DNA of 64,000 nucleotides from DCFW01 sp963790715 (GCA_963790715.1 CAWBPN010000009.1:67516-131515); one strand, 5' to 3'; positions 28,218-37,010 are shown, numbered from the stretch's first letter. The notes: generated by a model from the letters alone, not told the origin. Made by a program: numbers and translations.

Positions 28218-28694
28218 GTTCTATTAAGTAATAGAGCTACATATTAATCACTCAGACTAAATACTTACTCGCTTACCTATGCTCTAAACGTCCTCAAAAG
28301 TAATTAATCGCCCACCTGATTCAAAGAAAAGATGCAAAGTTTTAGGAATCTTTTATATTAGGTGTAATATTTTTATTGTTTTTCACAAATTCATCCAGAA
28401 TTTTATAAAGCTACACTATTATCCTTATACACAGATACTTCAGGTATTTGGTTTTATTTCCAATATTTGCCTCTCCATAACTATTTACTCCACATTTAAT
28501 ATAAATATAGCTATCCTGTACGGATGAAGCTTATTGTTCGCCTACTCGCATCAAACACCAACTTTAGAACCGCTTTTCTCAAAATTGAGACATTTACCGT
28601 GCCCGCTGGCACTAATTCAATGTAAAAAACAGCCAAAAACAATGCTTTTCAATATTTTCACCTTTTGGAATGTAGCTCTATTACTTAATAGAAC
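28218..28694. promoter_or_regulatory. Invertible promoter segment bounded by perfect 25-bp inverted repeats
   Basis: The left repeat is 28218-28242 (begins GTTCTATTAAGTAATAGAGC). The right repeat, 28670-28694, is its exact reverse complement. They enclose 427 bp with no gene. A consensus promoter inside (28295-28325) reads leftward. Inversion by the adjacent tyrosine recombinase would aim it at the fimbrial operon starting at 28819. The 124 bp between the right repeat and that start have no TAnnTTTG box. The segment is read here as OFF. Confidence 0.88.
28295..28325 (-). promoter_or_regulatory. Consensus promoter inside the invertible segment, facing away from the fimbrial operon
   Basis: On the minus strand, TTTG (28325-28322) is followed after exactly 19 bp by TACTTTTG (28302-28295). 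This matches the TTTG-N19-21-TAnnTTTG consensus fully. In this orientation it reads through the left repeat toward the 3' end of the recombinase gene. After inversion its -7 box would lie at about 28610-28617 on +, roughly 200 bp before the first fimbrial gene. Confidence 0.82.
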
Positions 28695-28818
28695 GATAAT
28701 AAAAAGATCAATGTAAAACAATATAAAAAGATCGGTGTTGAAGAAGAGCCGATGAAACAAAAGAGAATAAAGAAGCGATAAAATAATAAAGCGATAAAAA
28801 GAAAGACGATAAGAATAA

Positions 28819-29394
28819 ATGATGAATTCAAGTTCTTTACATATAAGTATCCTTGCAATAGCGGCAATGTTATCGGCCGCACCGTTATGCCATGCCCAAA
28901 GCGTGGCATTGGAGAATAACTGCCTTTATGATATCCTGCTTATCCCTAACCTCGGTATGGAAATTAAGACTGGGTCCCATACCACATTAAATGTAGAAGG
29001 GACATACGATCCGTTCACATTTCCTGCCGGCAGAAAATATAAGAACTGGTCTTTATGCCCGGAAGCACGTTTTTGGGGTTGCCACCCTTTTTCCGGCATG
29101 TTCGTCGGCATTAACGCCTTATGCGGAGGCTTCAACGTGTCATGCATAAATATTTTCGGCTTAAAAGAAAAAAGGTCCCAGTGCCGCCTGTTTTATGGTG
29201 GCGGTTTTACACTGGGCAACCATTACGTCATATCTCCCTGTTGGGGTTTGGAAGCGAAAGCAAACGTCGGCTTCGTGCATATGTCATACTCCCGTTACCG
29301 GTGCGGCACATGCGGTTATAAGGAAAAGGACGTTACGGCCAACTATGTAGGTCCCACGAACCTCTCAATCACTTTGATATATATAATAAAATGA
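28819..29394 (+). CDS. DUF3575 family outer-membrane protein, first gene of the fimbrial operon
   Basis: A 191-residue exported protein. The signal peptide ends near residue 26 (APLCHAQ). The body fits DUF3575: NNCLYDILLIPNLGMEI is followed by a paired pattern (WSLCPEARFWGC) and a glycine-rich beta region, as in small outer-membrane barrels. DUF3575 genes typically open Bacteroides fimbrial operons, directly before DUF3868. The sequence is unusually Cys-rich for an envelope protein (about ten Cys). It begins 124 bp after the right inverted repeat, behind an A/G-rich leader. Confidence 0.8.
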   Translation: MMNSSSLHISILAIAAMLSAAPLCHAQSVALENNCLYDILLIPNLGMEIKTGSHTTLNVEGTYDPFTFPAGRKYKNWSLCPEARFWGCHPFSGMFVGINALCGGFNVSCINIFGLKEKRSQCRLFYGGGFTLGNHYVISPCWGLEAKANVGFVHMSYSRYRCGTCGYKEKDVTANYVGPTNLSITLIYIIK

Positions 29395-29410
29395 ACATAA
29401 ACGACAATAT

Positions 29411-30985
29411 ATGATATATAACAGTCCGATGAACAAATATAAAAACATAATGACGATAAAGTTCAGGCATCTTACGGCAGGTTGCACAATCATGCTGTGT
29501 ATGTTTGCCACGGCTTTTTCATCAAAAGCACAATCGGTGTATATGGGCAGGTTTTCGATAAGCGACGTCAGTTTTGTCCATGCCGGCAACATCCTTTATG
29601 TACACATGCGCGTAAGCTACATGTCGGGTGCCGTCAAGTCGAACGAATCACTGACGTTCACACCAGTTTTCAAGTCCGATAATAATGTTTTTCGTTTGCC
29701 GTCGTCGGTAATCTACGGAGAGACTCTTGAACGTACCGAACACCGCATCGACGTATTGCAACACCGTATCCGTCAGAATGCAGCCAAAGTGATACACGGC
29801 AATACCAAAGGTGTAAGATACTTCATTTATGAATCATCCGTCCGTTATGCCGGTTGGATGAAAAAAGGTTCCCTGTATATAGATAATGAGACATGCGACT
29901 GCAACGGCCATCGCGCCCGTACGTACGAAGACCGTTTAGTGGCAAGCCTGCCGATAAAAACCTCAAGCGGCGAAATGGATAACGATAGCGATAGCAATGA
30001 AAACGTCAACCCGTCGCAAACGATATCCTACCGTGACATAAGCACTTGGGTACAGTTCCTGCCGCCTCCGGAGGAAGATTATCGCGATTTTACACGAACG
30101 GGCGTGATAACATTGACAGGCAAAGACAGCATAGGCAAGGCGGATGAGAAGAGCCGTAACGAATATATATGCGAACAGCTTAACGAACGTATAAAGTCGG
30201 TAAGTGAGCAGTACGGTACGACATTGACAGGAGTGGCTGTGACGGTCTACGGTTGTCCGAAGGGTAATTTTGAAAAGAACATAAAAGCAGGTATGAAACA
30301 GGCATTGTCGTTGAAACGTTACCTGATGAACAACCTGCCGTCGAACAAGGATGAAATAAATGTGGGCTGGATAAGCGAAGACTGGGACAGTATAGCAACG
30401 ATAGCATCTAAAAGCGGGATGTTGTTATGTAATGCCGTAACGGATATCATACATTCGGTAAAGATAACCGAAGGCCGCGAAGATGCGATAAAAAAGCTGA
30501 ACAACAGCCTGCCGTATTATTATATGCGAACAAATATCTTTCCCGAAGTATGTCGTGTAAAGTATACTCTTTCATTCGGTCACAAAGACGTAAGCCTTGA
30601 TGTTGCCAAAGAGATGCTGAAGCGCAGTCCGGGCAATATGACGTTGAAAGAGCTGTACTCAGTAGCAGACAGTTACGGAGTCGGCAGCCGCGAGTTCAAT
30701 GATATAACCGACTTGTCGGCATGCCTGTTTCCAGATAGTCCCGAAGCGAATATCAATGCGGCGGCGGTGGCCATGCTTAAAGGCGAGACGAAACAGGCGC
30801 ACAAATACCTTACCCGTTGGCAAGCCGATCCCCGCGCGTTCGAAAACATGGGCGTACTGAACATGTTGGAAGGCAATCGCACAAAAGCCGGGTTTTACCT
30901 TGAATTGGCTCGAATGACCGGCATATCACAGTCAACGGCCGTCATAAAAGCATTAAATACCGAAAATGTCGAAGCAAACAGATAA
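29411..30985 (+). CDS. DUF3868 family protein with OmpA-like and TPR-like C-terminus
   Basis: A 524-residue exported protein of fimbrial operons. A signal region ends near SSKAQ (about residue 42 from this start). In-frame ATGs at 29429 and 29450 are alternative starts. The DUF3868 domain (about 43-170) includes ISDVSFVHAGNILYVHMRVS. A middle region near 230-330 has an OmpA-like pattern. The C-terminus holds TPR-like repeats (GETKQAHKYLTRWQ). The family usually acts in fimbrial anchoring or assembly at the outer membrane, but the mechanism is unknown. It begins 16 bp after DUF3575 and overlaps the next gene by 20 bp. Confidence 0.82.
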   Translation: MIYNSPMNKYKNIMTIKFRHLTAGCTIMLCMFATAFSSKAQSVYMGRFSISDVSFVHAGNILYVHMRVSYMSGAVKSNESLTFTPVFKSDNNVFRLPSSVIYGETLERTEHRIDVLQHRIRQNAAKVIHGNTKGVRYFIYESSVRYAGWMKKGSLYIDNETCDCNGHRARTYEDRLVASLPIKTSSGEMDNDSDSNENVNPSQTISYRDISTWVQFLPPPEEDYRDFTRTGVITLTGKDSIGKADEKSRNEYICEQLNERIKSVSEQYGTTLTGVAVTVYGCPKGNFEKNIKAGMKQALSLKRYLMNNLPSNKDEINVGWISEDWDSIATIASKSGMLLCNAVTDIIHSVKITEGREDAIKKLNNSLPYYYMRTNIFPEVCRVKYTLSFGHKDVSLDVAKEMLKRSPGNMTLKELYSVADSYGVGSREFNDITDLSACLFPDSPEANINAAAVAMLKGETKQAHKYLTRWQADPRAFENMGVLNMLEGNRTKAGFYLELARMTGISQSTAVIKALNTENVEANR

Positions 30986-31843
30986 TATATTGAAAATGTT
31001 AAGTATGGCATTGTTGTCGGTAACAAGCCTCACATCGTGCATCTACGATGGAGAAGCGAGTTGCATGCAGTATGCTATAAAGCCATGCTTGGCAAATAAT
31101 CAAGGCGTTAAACTTAGCGATACGGCGGTGAAAAGCATATCGGCATACCTTGTTTACGGAAGGAACGTTCGAGCGTGCGATAACCGCCGAAAGCGACGGT
31201 CGTTTCATAGTCAGCTTCAACAAAAGCCATGATTCGTCATTGGTATTGTTCGGATATCCGGCTGGTGACAGTTTATCGGTGAATATACCCAAAGAAGGGG
31301 GAAGTATAGAAGGTGTGGCGGTAACATTACTGTCGTCAACGGGCAACAGTTCTCCGAGAGGCCTCTATTACGGCTGTTTTAATTATACGACGTCGTCGTC
31401 CGTTTCCGCAGGCAAGAATATAAGTGTGTCGATGTGCACCGAACGTGCAACGGTCCATGTGGTTGTTGAGAATCTGACTGAAAATGTATGGTAGCGGCGG
31501 TGATTACAATATTGAGCTGCGCGGTCTGAGAAACGAACTGGCATTCAACGACACGATAAGCGGCGATTCGATAACGTACACGCCTAAAGCCTCTTTCGAC
31601 AACAAGGAAAACCTGTGCAGCAATGCCGTGAATGCGTTGCCGACGAAGAAGGGTGACAGCCTTCAGGTGACGATATACAGGAACGGCAAGTTGATATGGC
31701 AGTCGGCAAAAGACGGTGACGGCAACTATGTGACATTGTCCGGAGGCGACGACAAGGCTCTGCTTGTTGATGTCGAACATCGTGACGCCGGCATTCAGGT
31801 GATGTCATGGAGCGATTATACGATAAGTACGATAATAAATTGA
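30966..31843 (+). pseudogene. FimB/Mfa2-family fimbrial anchor lipoprotein gene broken by two frameshifts
   Basis: Three successive frames together give one Mfa2-like protein. Frame 1 (30966 to about 31150) has a lipoprotein signal ending LTSC and reaches KSISAYL. Frame 2 (about 31152-31494) continues FTEGTFERAITAESDGRF through VVENLTEN. Frame 3 (from about 31487 to 31843) continues YGSGGDYNIELRGLRN to the stop. Both joins correspond to one extra base. FimB/Mfa2 proteins anchor the fimbria and set its length. The continuity of protein sequence across the joins shows a recent lesion or an assembly error. Confidence 0.75.
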
Positions 31844-31856
31844 CGAACGGTAAGAA

Positions 31857-31967
31857 AACGAATGATAAAAATTAATGAGATGAATGAGATTAAGGAGATG
31901 AATAAATATAGAGAAGATAAAGGATATAGAGAAGATAGAGAAAATAAAGAATATAAAGAATATAAAA
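31857..31967 (+). other. Purine-rich low-complexity spacer
   Basis: About 110 bp made of short A/G-rich units such as ATAGAGAAGATA and AATATAAAG, without a gene. It could be an unstructured leader for the next fimbrial gene. Long open frames on the opposite strand here are composition artefacts. Confidence 0.5.
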
Positions 31968-33044
31968 ATGAATAATGCAAATATGAAGCAATTAAGAGGA
32001 TTAGCGGCAATTGCAATATTGTTTATATCGGCGATATTCTTTTCGTGTGCGGGAGCCTCCGGAGGTGAAACGGAAATCGTTTCGGGAGATTCATCCGTGG
32101 TGAGTGTAAAGTTTGCGACGGTGTCTTCTTACGGAACACTGACGAGATCGGGGGTTACCGTTACGCGGTCTTCATTTGATGAGAATGCCGTTGACGATGT
32201 GTGCGTAATGGTCTTTAACGGCAGCGGCAAGCTGGTAGGCAGCAAATACACAACATTTTCCACTCCGCAAAGTTCGAGCTTCACATCTGATGTAACGGTA
32301 AACGAAGGAACGACATGTACGGTATATGCAGTAGCCAACCTGCCTGAGAGCAGTTTTTCCGGTGTGACATCCCTTGCCGCCCTTGACAGCCTCCGGCAAA
32401 GTATCGGTTCGGCAGAGGATATAGGTAACAAGAGCGATATCGTTATGTTCGGTAAGACAGGAGAGATAGACGTCTCCTCAATAACGGACAGCAATATACC
32501 GAGCATAACGTTGCGCCGTATAACAGGGCGCCTTGACATCTCCATCGTTCCCGGATCTGACATAACGATAACAGGTTATCAGCTCTGCCACGTTCCGACG
32601 TCAAGCTATGTAGCCGACAGCGTGTCGTCGGTGAACAGGTATAATCCTCAAGGCACATACGTGGACTTCACTGATGTAAGCGGGCAGTCTTATACGTCGT
32701 CATTTACGAAGATATATTACGTGTATGAGAATCTGGTAGGCAAGAATGCGAATGCCACAACGCAGTTGTTGCGCACATCGTCCAATGCACCGTCCAATGC
32801 CACGTATATGACGATATGGGCAGAAGGCGACAATTGGAAGTCGGAGTATAAGATATATATAGGCGGCAATGCCGATGACAGTACCGATTACAATATATAC
32901 CGCAACAGCTTCTATACGTACTATATAGAAATTAACGGCCAGGGAGCTGAAGACGTTAGGGTGATAAAGACTACGGCTACATTCTCCGGTTCGACAATAA
33001 ACGGTTGGCAGACCACATCCTCCGGCAACACGACATGTAGTTAG
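31968..33044 (+). CDS. Fimbrial subunit lipoprotein, DUF4906/Mfa-like
   Basis: A 358-residue lipoprotein with a signal ending FFSC (Cys near 27). The N-terminal beta domain has VDDVCVMVFNGSGKLVGSKY, as in Mfa/FimA-type subunits. The central IPSITLRRITGRLDIS is a fimbrial-family hallmark. The C-terminal half (YVYENLVG and ATYMTIWAEG, then YNIYRNSFYTYYIEI) matches the DUF4906 pattern. It is probably a minor or tip-region subunit processed by an Arg/Lys protease before assembly. An alternative start is the ATG at 31983. It sits between the anchor gene and two fimbrillins. Confidence 0.75.
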   Translation: MNNANMKQLRGLAAIAILFISAIFFSCAGASGGETEIVSGDSSVVSVKFATVSSYGTLTRSGVTVTRSSFDENAVDDVCVMVFNGSGKLVGSKYTTFSTPQSSSFTSDVTVNEGTTCTVYAVANLPESSFSGVTSLAALDSLRQSIGSAEDIGNKSDIVMFGKTGEIDVSSITDSNIPSITLRRITGRLDISIVPGSDITITGYQLCHVPTSSYVADSVSSVNRYNPQGTYVDFTDVSGQSYTSSFTKIYYVYENLVGKNANATTQLLRTSSNAPSNATYMTIWAEGDNWKSEYKIYIGGNADDSTDYNIYRNSFYTYYIEINGQGAEDVRVIKTTATFSGSTINGWQTTSSGNTTCS

Positions 33045-33128
33045 ATGATTGGAAATAGCATGTAAGAAATAATTAAAATAAATAATCACAAAAAGCGTGA
33101 GCATAAACGCAATAAAAAGGAAGCAAAA

Positions 33129-33995
33129 ATGAAAGCGAAAACAGTTCTTTTGATTTTGGCGGCAGCCACAACATTGGCTGCATGCAACAGCGACGAATCC
33201 ACTTCTGTGGACAATAGCACCTCGGCTGTAAAGTTCAGCGGAGGTATAAACACACGTGCTTCGGGTAAGTCATGGACATCGGGAGACTTGGTAGGTATTA
33301 CGGCAGTGGCAGAGAACAGCGGAACGACAAATTATACCAATGAGGAGTATACGTCGGATGCCAGCGGCAATTTCACATACAAGTCGGGTGATGAAATATA
33401 TTACAAAGATACAAATGCCGTTGACTTTACCTCCTATTATCCGTTTTCAGGAACGGTCGGTACGGCTGCAAGTACGGTAACTAAGACAATAGGTTCCGAT
33501 GATGAATCAACAACGGGAAAACCTGCAATAGATTACCTGTGGGCTACGAAGACCGGAGTGGCAAAAGGTACGACGGTAACATTTGCTTTTGCCCATAAGA
33601 TGAGCGAGTTGACGTTAAAGTTCATCTCCGGTACCGGTTCACCTGATGTTACGAGCTTGAGTTATACTTTGTCCGGCATTATTTTGACGGGCACGTTTAT
33701 TCCTACTACAGGTGTTGCGGCAACCAGCGGGACAACTACCGGTTCCTTGTCGATGAGCAGTGTAAATACCAGTTCGACACTTATACTTTTCCCCAATTCT
33801 TCAACGTCTTCGGCCACTATGAGTGTTACCAGCGGTAGTGTAACCTATACGGCATCGTTTACCGTTCCGATAATGACATCGGGTAATAATTATGAGATAG
33901 ATGTGACGATGAATAAGACAGGCTTATCTATTTCAAACTCTACAATTACGGATTGGGTTTCAGTCGGAACGACTACGGCAACTGCAACAGTTTGA
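33129..33995 (+). CDS. Fimbrillin family protein (Mfa-like_1)
   Basis: A 288-residue lipoprotein and probable structural fimbrial subunit. The signal ends TLAAC (Cys near 20). The mature start AVKFSGGINTRASGKSWTSG carries the Arg at which Mfa-like pilins are cut before strand exchange. Motifs YYPFSGTV, ATKTGVAKG and FAFAHKMSELTLKFI are typical of PF13149-type fimbrillins. It lies 84 bp after the previous gene and 18 bp before the next fimbrillin. The product looks complete and ends in a TITDWVSVGT-type strand. Confidence 0.88.
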   Translation: MKAKTVLLILAAATTLAACNSDESTSVDNSTSAVKFSGGINTRASGKSWTSGDLVGITAVAENSGTTNYTNEEYTSDASGNFTYKSGDEIYYKDTNAVDFTSYYPFSGTVGTAASTVTKTIGSDDESTTGKPAIDYLWATKTGVAKGTTVTFAFAHKMSELTLKFISGTGSPDVTSLSYTLSGIILTGTFIPTTGVAATSGTTTGSLSMSSVNTSSTLILFPNSSTSSATMSVTSGSVTYTASFTVPIMTSGNNYEIDVTMNKTGLSISNSTITDWVSVGTTTATATV

Positions 33996-34013
33996 AAGGA
34001 GGAACAATAATTT

Positions 34014-35639
34014 ATGAGATATGTTTATCGGGTCATATTGTTGTTGTTTATAACATCTGCCGTACTGTGCGGTTGTGCGTCCGATGAATACGCAAATAAG
34101 TCGGGCGAAGCAGTCAACTTTACGGCTGAGATAAGCGGCCGTACGGAAACACGTGCTACGGTGGATACGACAAAGAATACGAGTAGCGGTATCAACTTAA
34201 TTGTGCGTGCATGCGAACCGGCGAAAGGAATAACGGAAAGCGTAAGCACGATGACCCGCACGTCGACCGTTGACGGCAGTTGGTCTGCCGGAAACATAGC
34301 GGTGGAAGAAGGAAGTACGGTTAAGGAATACTCCGTTGATGCAAGCGGCAATATTACATCGTCGTCACCGTTTTACTGGACGAGCGAGAGCAATGTGTCG
34401 GTAACATCGTGGTATCCTTACAGTGCATCATTATCGACATGGACGGTAAACAGCGACCAGTCAACCGAGGCGAAATACGCGGCAGGCGACTTGCTTTACG
34501 CCTCCGGCACATTGACCTACGGAAGCAGCAACAAATTGACATTCAGCCATAAGACAGCCAAAGTGGTGATAAACATAGTAAAAGCGAACAATGTGACAAC
34601 CGCCTCAGACATCTCATCGGTGACGATCGGAACATCAGGCAGCAAAATAGATTTATCAGGAACGGTAGGAAGTACGGGGACAATTACGGCCTCAGCAACA
34701 ACTACAGGATACATCACACCGTATCAAACGACATCGTCGACTTATGCGGCAACATATTCGGCATTGGTAATACCGCAAGACATGAACGGCAAAGAATTTA
34801 TAGCAATAGAAGTAGGTAGTAAGACATACTATTACAAACCGTCTGTCAGTACGGCATTGACAGGAGGATATACAGTATACTTATAATATTACGATACCGG
34901 CTCAACGACAAGCACGTCGGGAACGTATTATTTTAGTGACGGCACATGGGGAACGTTGGCAGCAAATCCGAATAAAACACCGATAGCTGTTGTATTCAGC
35001 TCGGGCATTGAAGGAAGTGCCGCATACACAGCCGGTTATACACACGGACTTGCTATTGCGTTAACCGATGCGAATAGTGGTAATACTGGCTATTGGGCTT
35101 CATCAAGTAGTGTTTTACAGTCAAGCTATTCGAATATTTCGGATGCAGTAACGGATGTATCAAGCGGCTATACAGGAGGAATAACAAAGGGTTATGGAAA
35201 AGTAAGCAGTGATTATGCATTCTATTATTGCACAATGTATGGAAATACAGTATCATCAACGCCTACTAATTCATCAAAAAAAAACAGTGGATGGTATCTG
35301 CCGAGTGTTGGGGAAATGATAGCAATGTATAAAGGCTTAGGTCTATTATCAAGTAACGCGAGTATAACAGCAACGACTAGTGAATCGACTGCTGCAAGTT
35401 ATTCAACATTCTCTACTACTGCATATAATGAATTCCTGTCCTATTTTACAGATGTAACAACAGCTAAGGTTACACCTACGGCACCTACGGCTAAATTTTA
35501 TTGGTTATCCTCGGAATATAATTACGAAGGCGGAAATGTGCAGGATTGTGCAATATACTGCGATACACCATATGTGACTATTACTGTATGTGCTAAAACC
35601 AGCAATAATCTATCTTACAGAAGTATTCTAGCTTTCTGA
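34014..35639 (+). pseudogene. Fimbrillin-DUF1566 tip adhesin frame interrupted by one in-frame TAA; DGR-type variable tail
   Basis: The first part (34014-34886, 290 codons) is a lipoprotein fimbrillin with signal ending LCGC, a TRATVDT cleavage-type site and FSHKTAKVVINI. It ends TGGYTVYL then TAA (34884-34886). The same frame continues open with TGSTTSTSGTYYFSDGTWG to 35639. This second part has no signal peptide or good start, and its domain has GWYLPSVGEMIAMYKG and WLSSEYN, as in DUF1566/C-type-lectin-like adhesin tails. The final 46 residues are rich in NNC/NNT codons and end YRSILAF, like DGR variable regions. The likely original is one protein of about 541 residues. Two proteins or readthrough are alternatives. 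Confidence 0.72.
35499..35639 (+). other. Candidate DGR variable region (VR)
   Basis: The end of the adhesin frame from YWLSSEYN to YRSILAF. Flanking residues match the conserved ends of DUF1566-type VRs. The middle residues (Tyr, Gly, Asp, Cys, Ile, Thr, Val, Ala, Ser, Asn) are mostly encoded by NNC or NNT codons, as expected if AAC/AAT codons of a template had been mutated at adenines. No template repeat is found in the window to prove it. Confidence 0.6.
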
Positions 35640-35690
35640 TAGATTTATCAATTTATATATTTAAAACGGATATGAAAAATATAACAAATA

Positions 35691-35954
35691 ATGGCGTTAT
35701 CTGAGGAGTTGCCACTATATAAAGATTGTTTGCCGCTGCTCAATCGGATCATTCCCTTGACAAAAGATCTTCCTAGATTCTTCAGATATGGAATAGGGAG
35801 TAGGATGATTGATTTGAATTTGGAAATGATATCGTTGATATATCAAGCCAATAGCAGTTATGAGAAGTTGAAGAGTTTGGAAGAGTTTTTAAATAAATAC
35901 CGTATGTTGGTGATACTTTTAAGAGTATGCGTTGAACAAAAAGTAATGACATAA
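35691..35954 (+). CDS. avd: DGR accessory protein Avd (four-helix bundle), C-terminally short
   Basis: An 87-residue helical protein that matches the N-terminal three helices of Bacteroidota Avd proteins: LPLYKDCLPLL, LPRFFRYGIGSRMIDLNLEM, IYQANSSYEKLKSLEEFL and ILLRVCVEQKVMT. Avd binds the reverse transcriptase and template RNA in diversity-generating retroelements. Full-length relatives have about 115-125 residues, so the last helix is missing. The next codons in another frame (IKAKITMK) do not restore it. It starts 51 bp after the adhesin frame. No reverse transcriptase follows. A 23S rRNA-intervening-type four-helix protein is a less likely alternative. Confidence 0.75.
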   Translation: MALSEELPLYKDCLPLLNRIIPLTKDLPRFFRYGIGSRMIDLNLEMISLIYQANSSYEKLKSLEEFLNKYRMLVILLRVCVEQKVMT

Positions 35955-36015
35955 AGGCAAAAATAACAATGAAGATACAAAGATATATTTTTTAGAATCG
36001 TTTTAGAATCGTTAA

Positions 36016-36089
36016 AAAGCGATATAACCACAAACTACGTATCGCTTTATAAGCTTCTCCCGTTGTGACTAACGTGAGGAGCTTTTTTT
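36016..36089 (+). terminator. Intrinsic terminator at the end of the fimbrial/DGR locus
   Basis: AAGCTTCTC and CGTT (36051-36064) pair with AACG and GAGGAGCTT (36071-36084) with one mismatch and a 6-base loop, followed by a T7 run. A further hairpin AAAGCGATA/TATCGCTTT lies just upstream (from about 36017). Confidence 0.85.
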
Positions 36090-36090
36090 A

Positions 36091-36121
36091 TTTGTTCATA
36101 TAGAAAATAATAGTACCTTTG
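36091..36121 (+). promoter_or_regulatory. Promoter of the Fic gene
   Basis: TTTG (36091-36094), 19 bp, then TACCTTTG (36114-36121): a full Bacteroidota consensus. It overlaps the end of the upstream terminator and lies 16 bp before the Fic start. Confidence 0.8.
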
Positions 36122-36137
36122 TATAAAATGATTTACA

Positions 36138-36920
36138 ATGTTTGAAGAAGAAATAAAAATATATGAAGCATTGAGGAAGGATTATCAAAAGAAAATAATC
36201 ACTCCTATGAATAAAGAAGAATATGCGAAATATAACGAAATTCTTTTTTCAACTCATTCTTGCGCAATAGAGGGTAATTCATTTTCGGTGGATGATACAA
36301 GGGCTTTAAAAGAAAAAGGACTGGGAATGATTCCTTATGGCAAAACATTGTTTGAGGCGTTTGAAATGTTAGATCACTTCAATGCCTACGAATATGTTGT
36401 AAATAATCTTGCTCATCCATTGGATGAAGCATTTTTGAAAGAAATTAACCGTCTTGTAACGCTGCATACCTTGCCATATTTAGTGAAAGATGCAATACCC
36501 GGAGAATATACCGATACTGATATGGCGGCCGGCGATACGGTATTCGGCAATCATAACGAACTTGTCGCAAAAGTACCGACTCTTTTGCAGTCAACGGAAA
36601 AAGCTATTAACGATGACTTACATCCTGTTATAGTGTCAGCCAGATTTCATGGATTCTATGAATATTTGCATCCTTTCAGAGACGGCAATGGCAGAACAGG
36701 GAGGCTAATATCAAATTATATTTTGTTGCGTGCCGGACATCCCTTGCTTATAATAAATAATGAATACAGAACTGAATATATTAATTCCTTAAAAGAGATT
36801 AGGAAAGATAATACAGATGAGTTCTTAATTGAATTCTTCTTTAAAATGGCTAATGAAAGGATGAAAAAGGAAATACAACAAAAAAACAGTAATTCACATA
36901 ATCTGAGCTTTATATTTTAG
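36138..36920 (+). CDS. Fic family protein (probable AMP-transferase)
   Basis: A 260-residue Fic-domain protein. The catalytic motif HPFRDGNGRTGR starts at His178. It transfers AMP (or a related group) to a hydroxyl on target proteins. The auto-inhibitory motif S/TxxxEG/N is at residues 41-46 (SCAIEG) on an N-terminal helix, so this is a self-regulated class II-type Fic. No signal peptide and no paired antitoxin gene are seen. It is a single-gene unit with its own promoter. The target is unknown. Confidence 0.93.
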   Translation: MFEEEIKIYEALRKDYQKKIITPMNKEEYAKYNEILFSTHSCAIEGNSFSVDDTRALKEKGLGMIPYGKTLFEAFEMLDHFNAYEYVVNNLAHPLDEAFLKEINRLVTLHTLPYLVKDAIPGEYTDTDMAAGDTVFGNHNELVAKVPTLLQSTEKAINDDLHPVIVSARFHGFYEYLHPFRDGNGRTGRLISNYILLRAGHPLLIINNEYRTEYINSLKEIRKDNTDEFLIEFFFKMANERMKKEIQQKNSNSHNLSFIF

Positions 36921-37010
36921 AATACTAACTATACCATTATTATCATTAGCGATAGAATTCTTTTCAATAAAATTTAAACAGACCGATAATGAATTTTACG
37001 GTGGAAATGC

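Noticed and set aside
28447..28469. Plus-strand promoter inside the invertible segment (TTTG and AATATTTG)
   Set aside because: The spacing is only 11 bp and the -7 box starts with A, so it does not fit the consensus.
35955..36137. Template repeat or reverse transcriptase after avd
   Set aside because: Only two hairpins, a terminator and the Fic promoter are present. No copy of the adhesin tail words was found elsewhere in the window.
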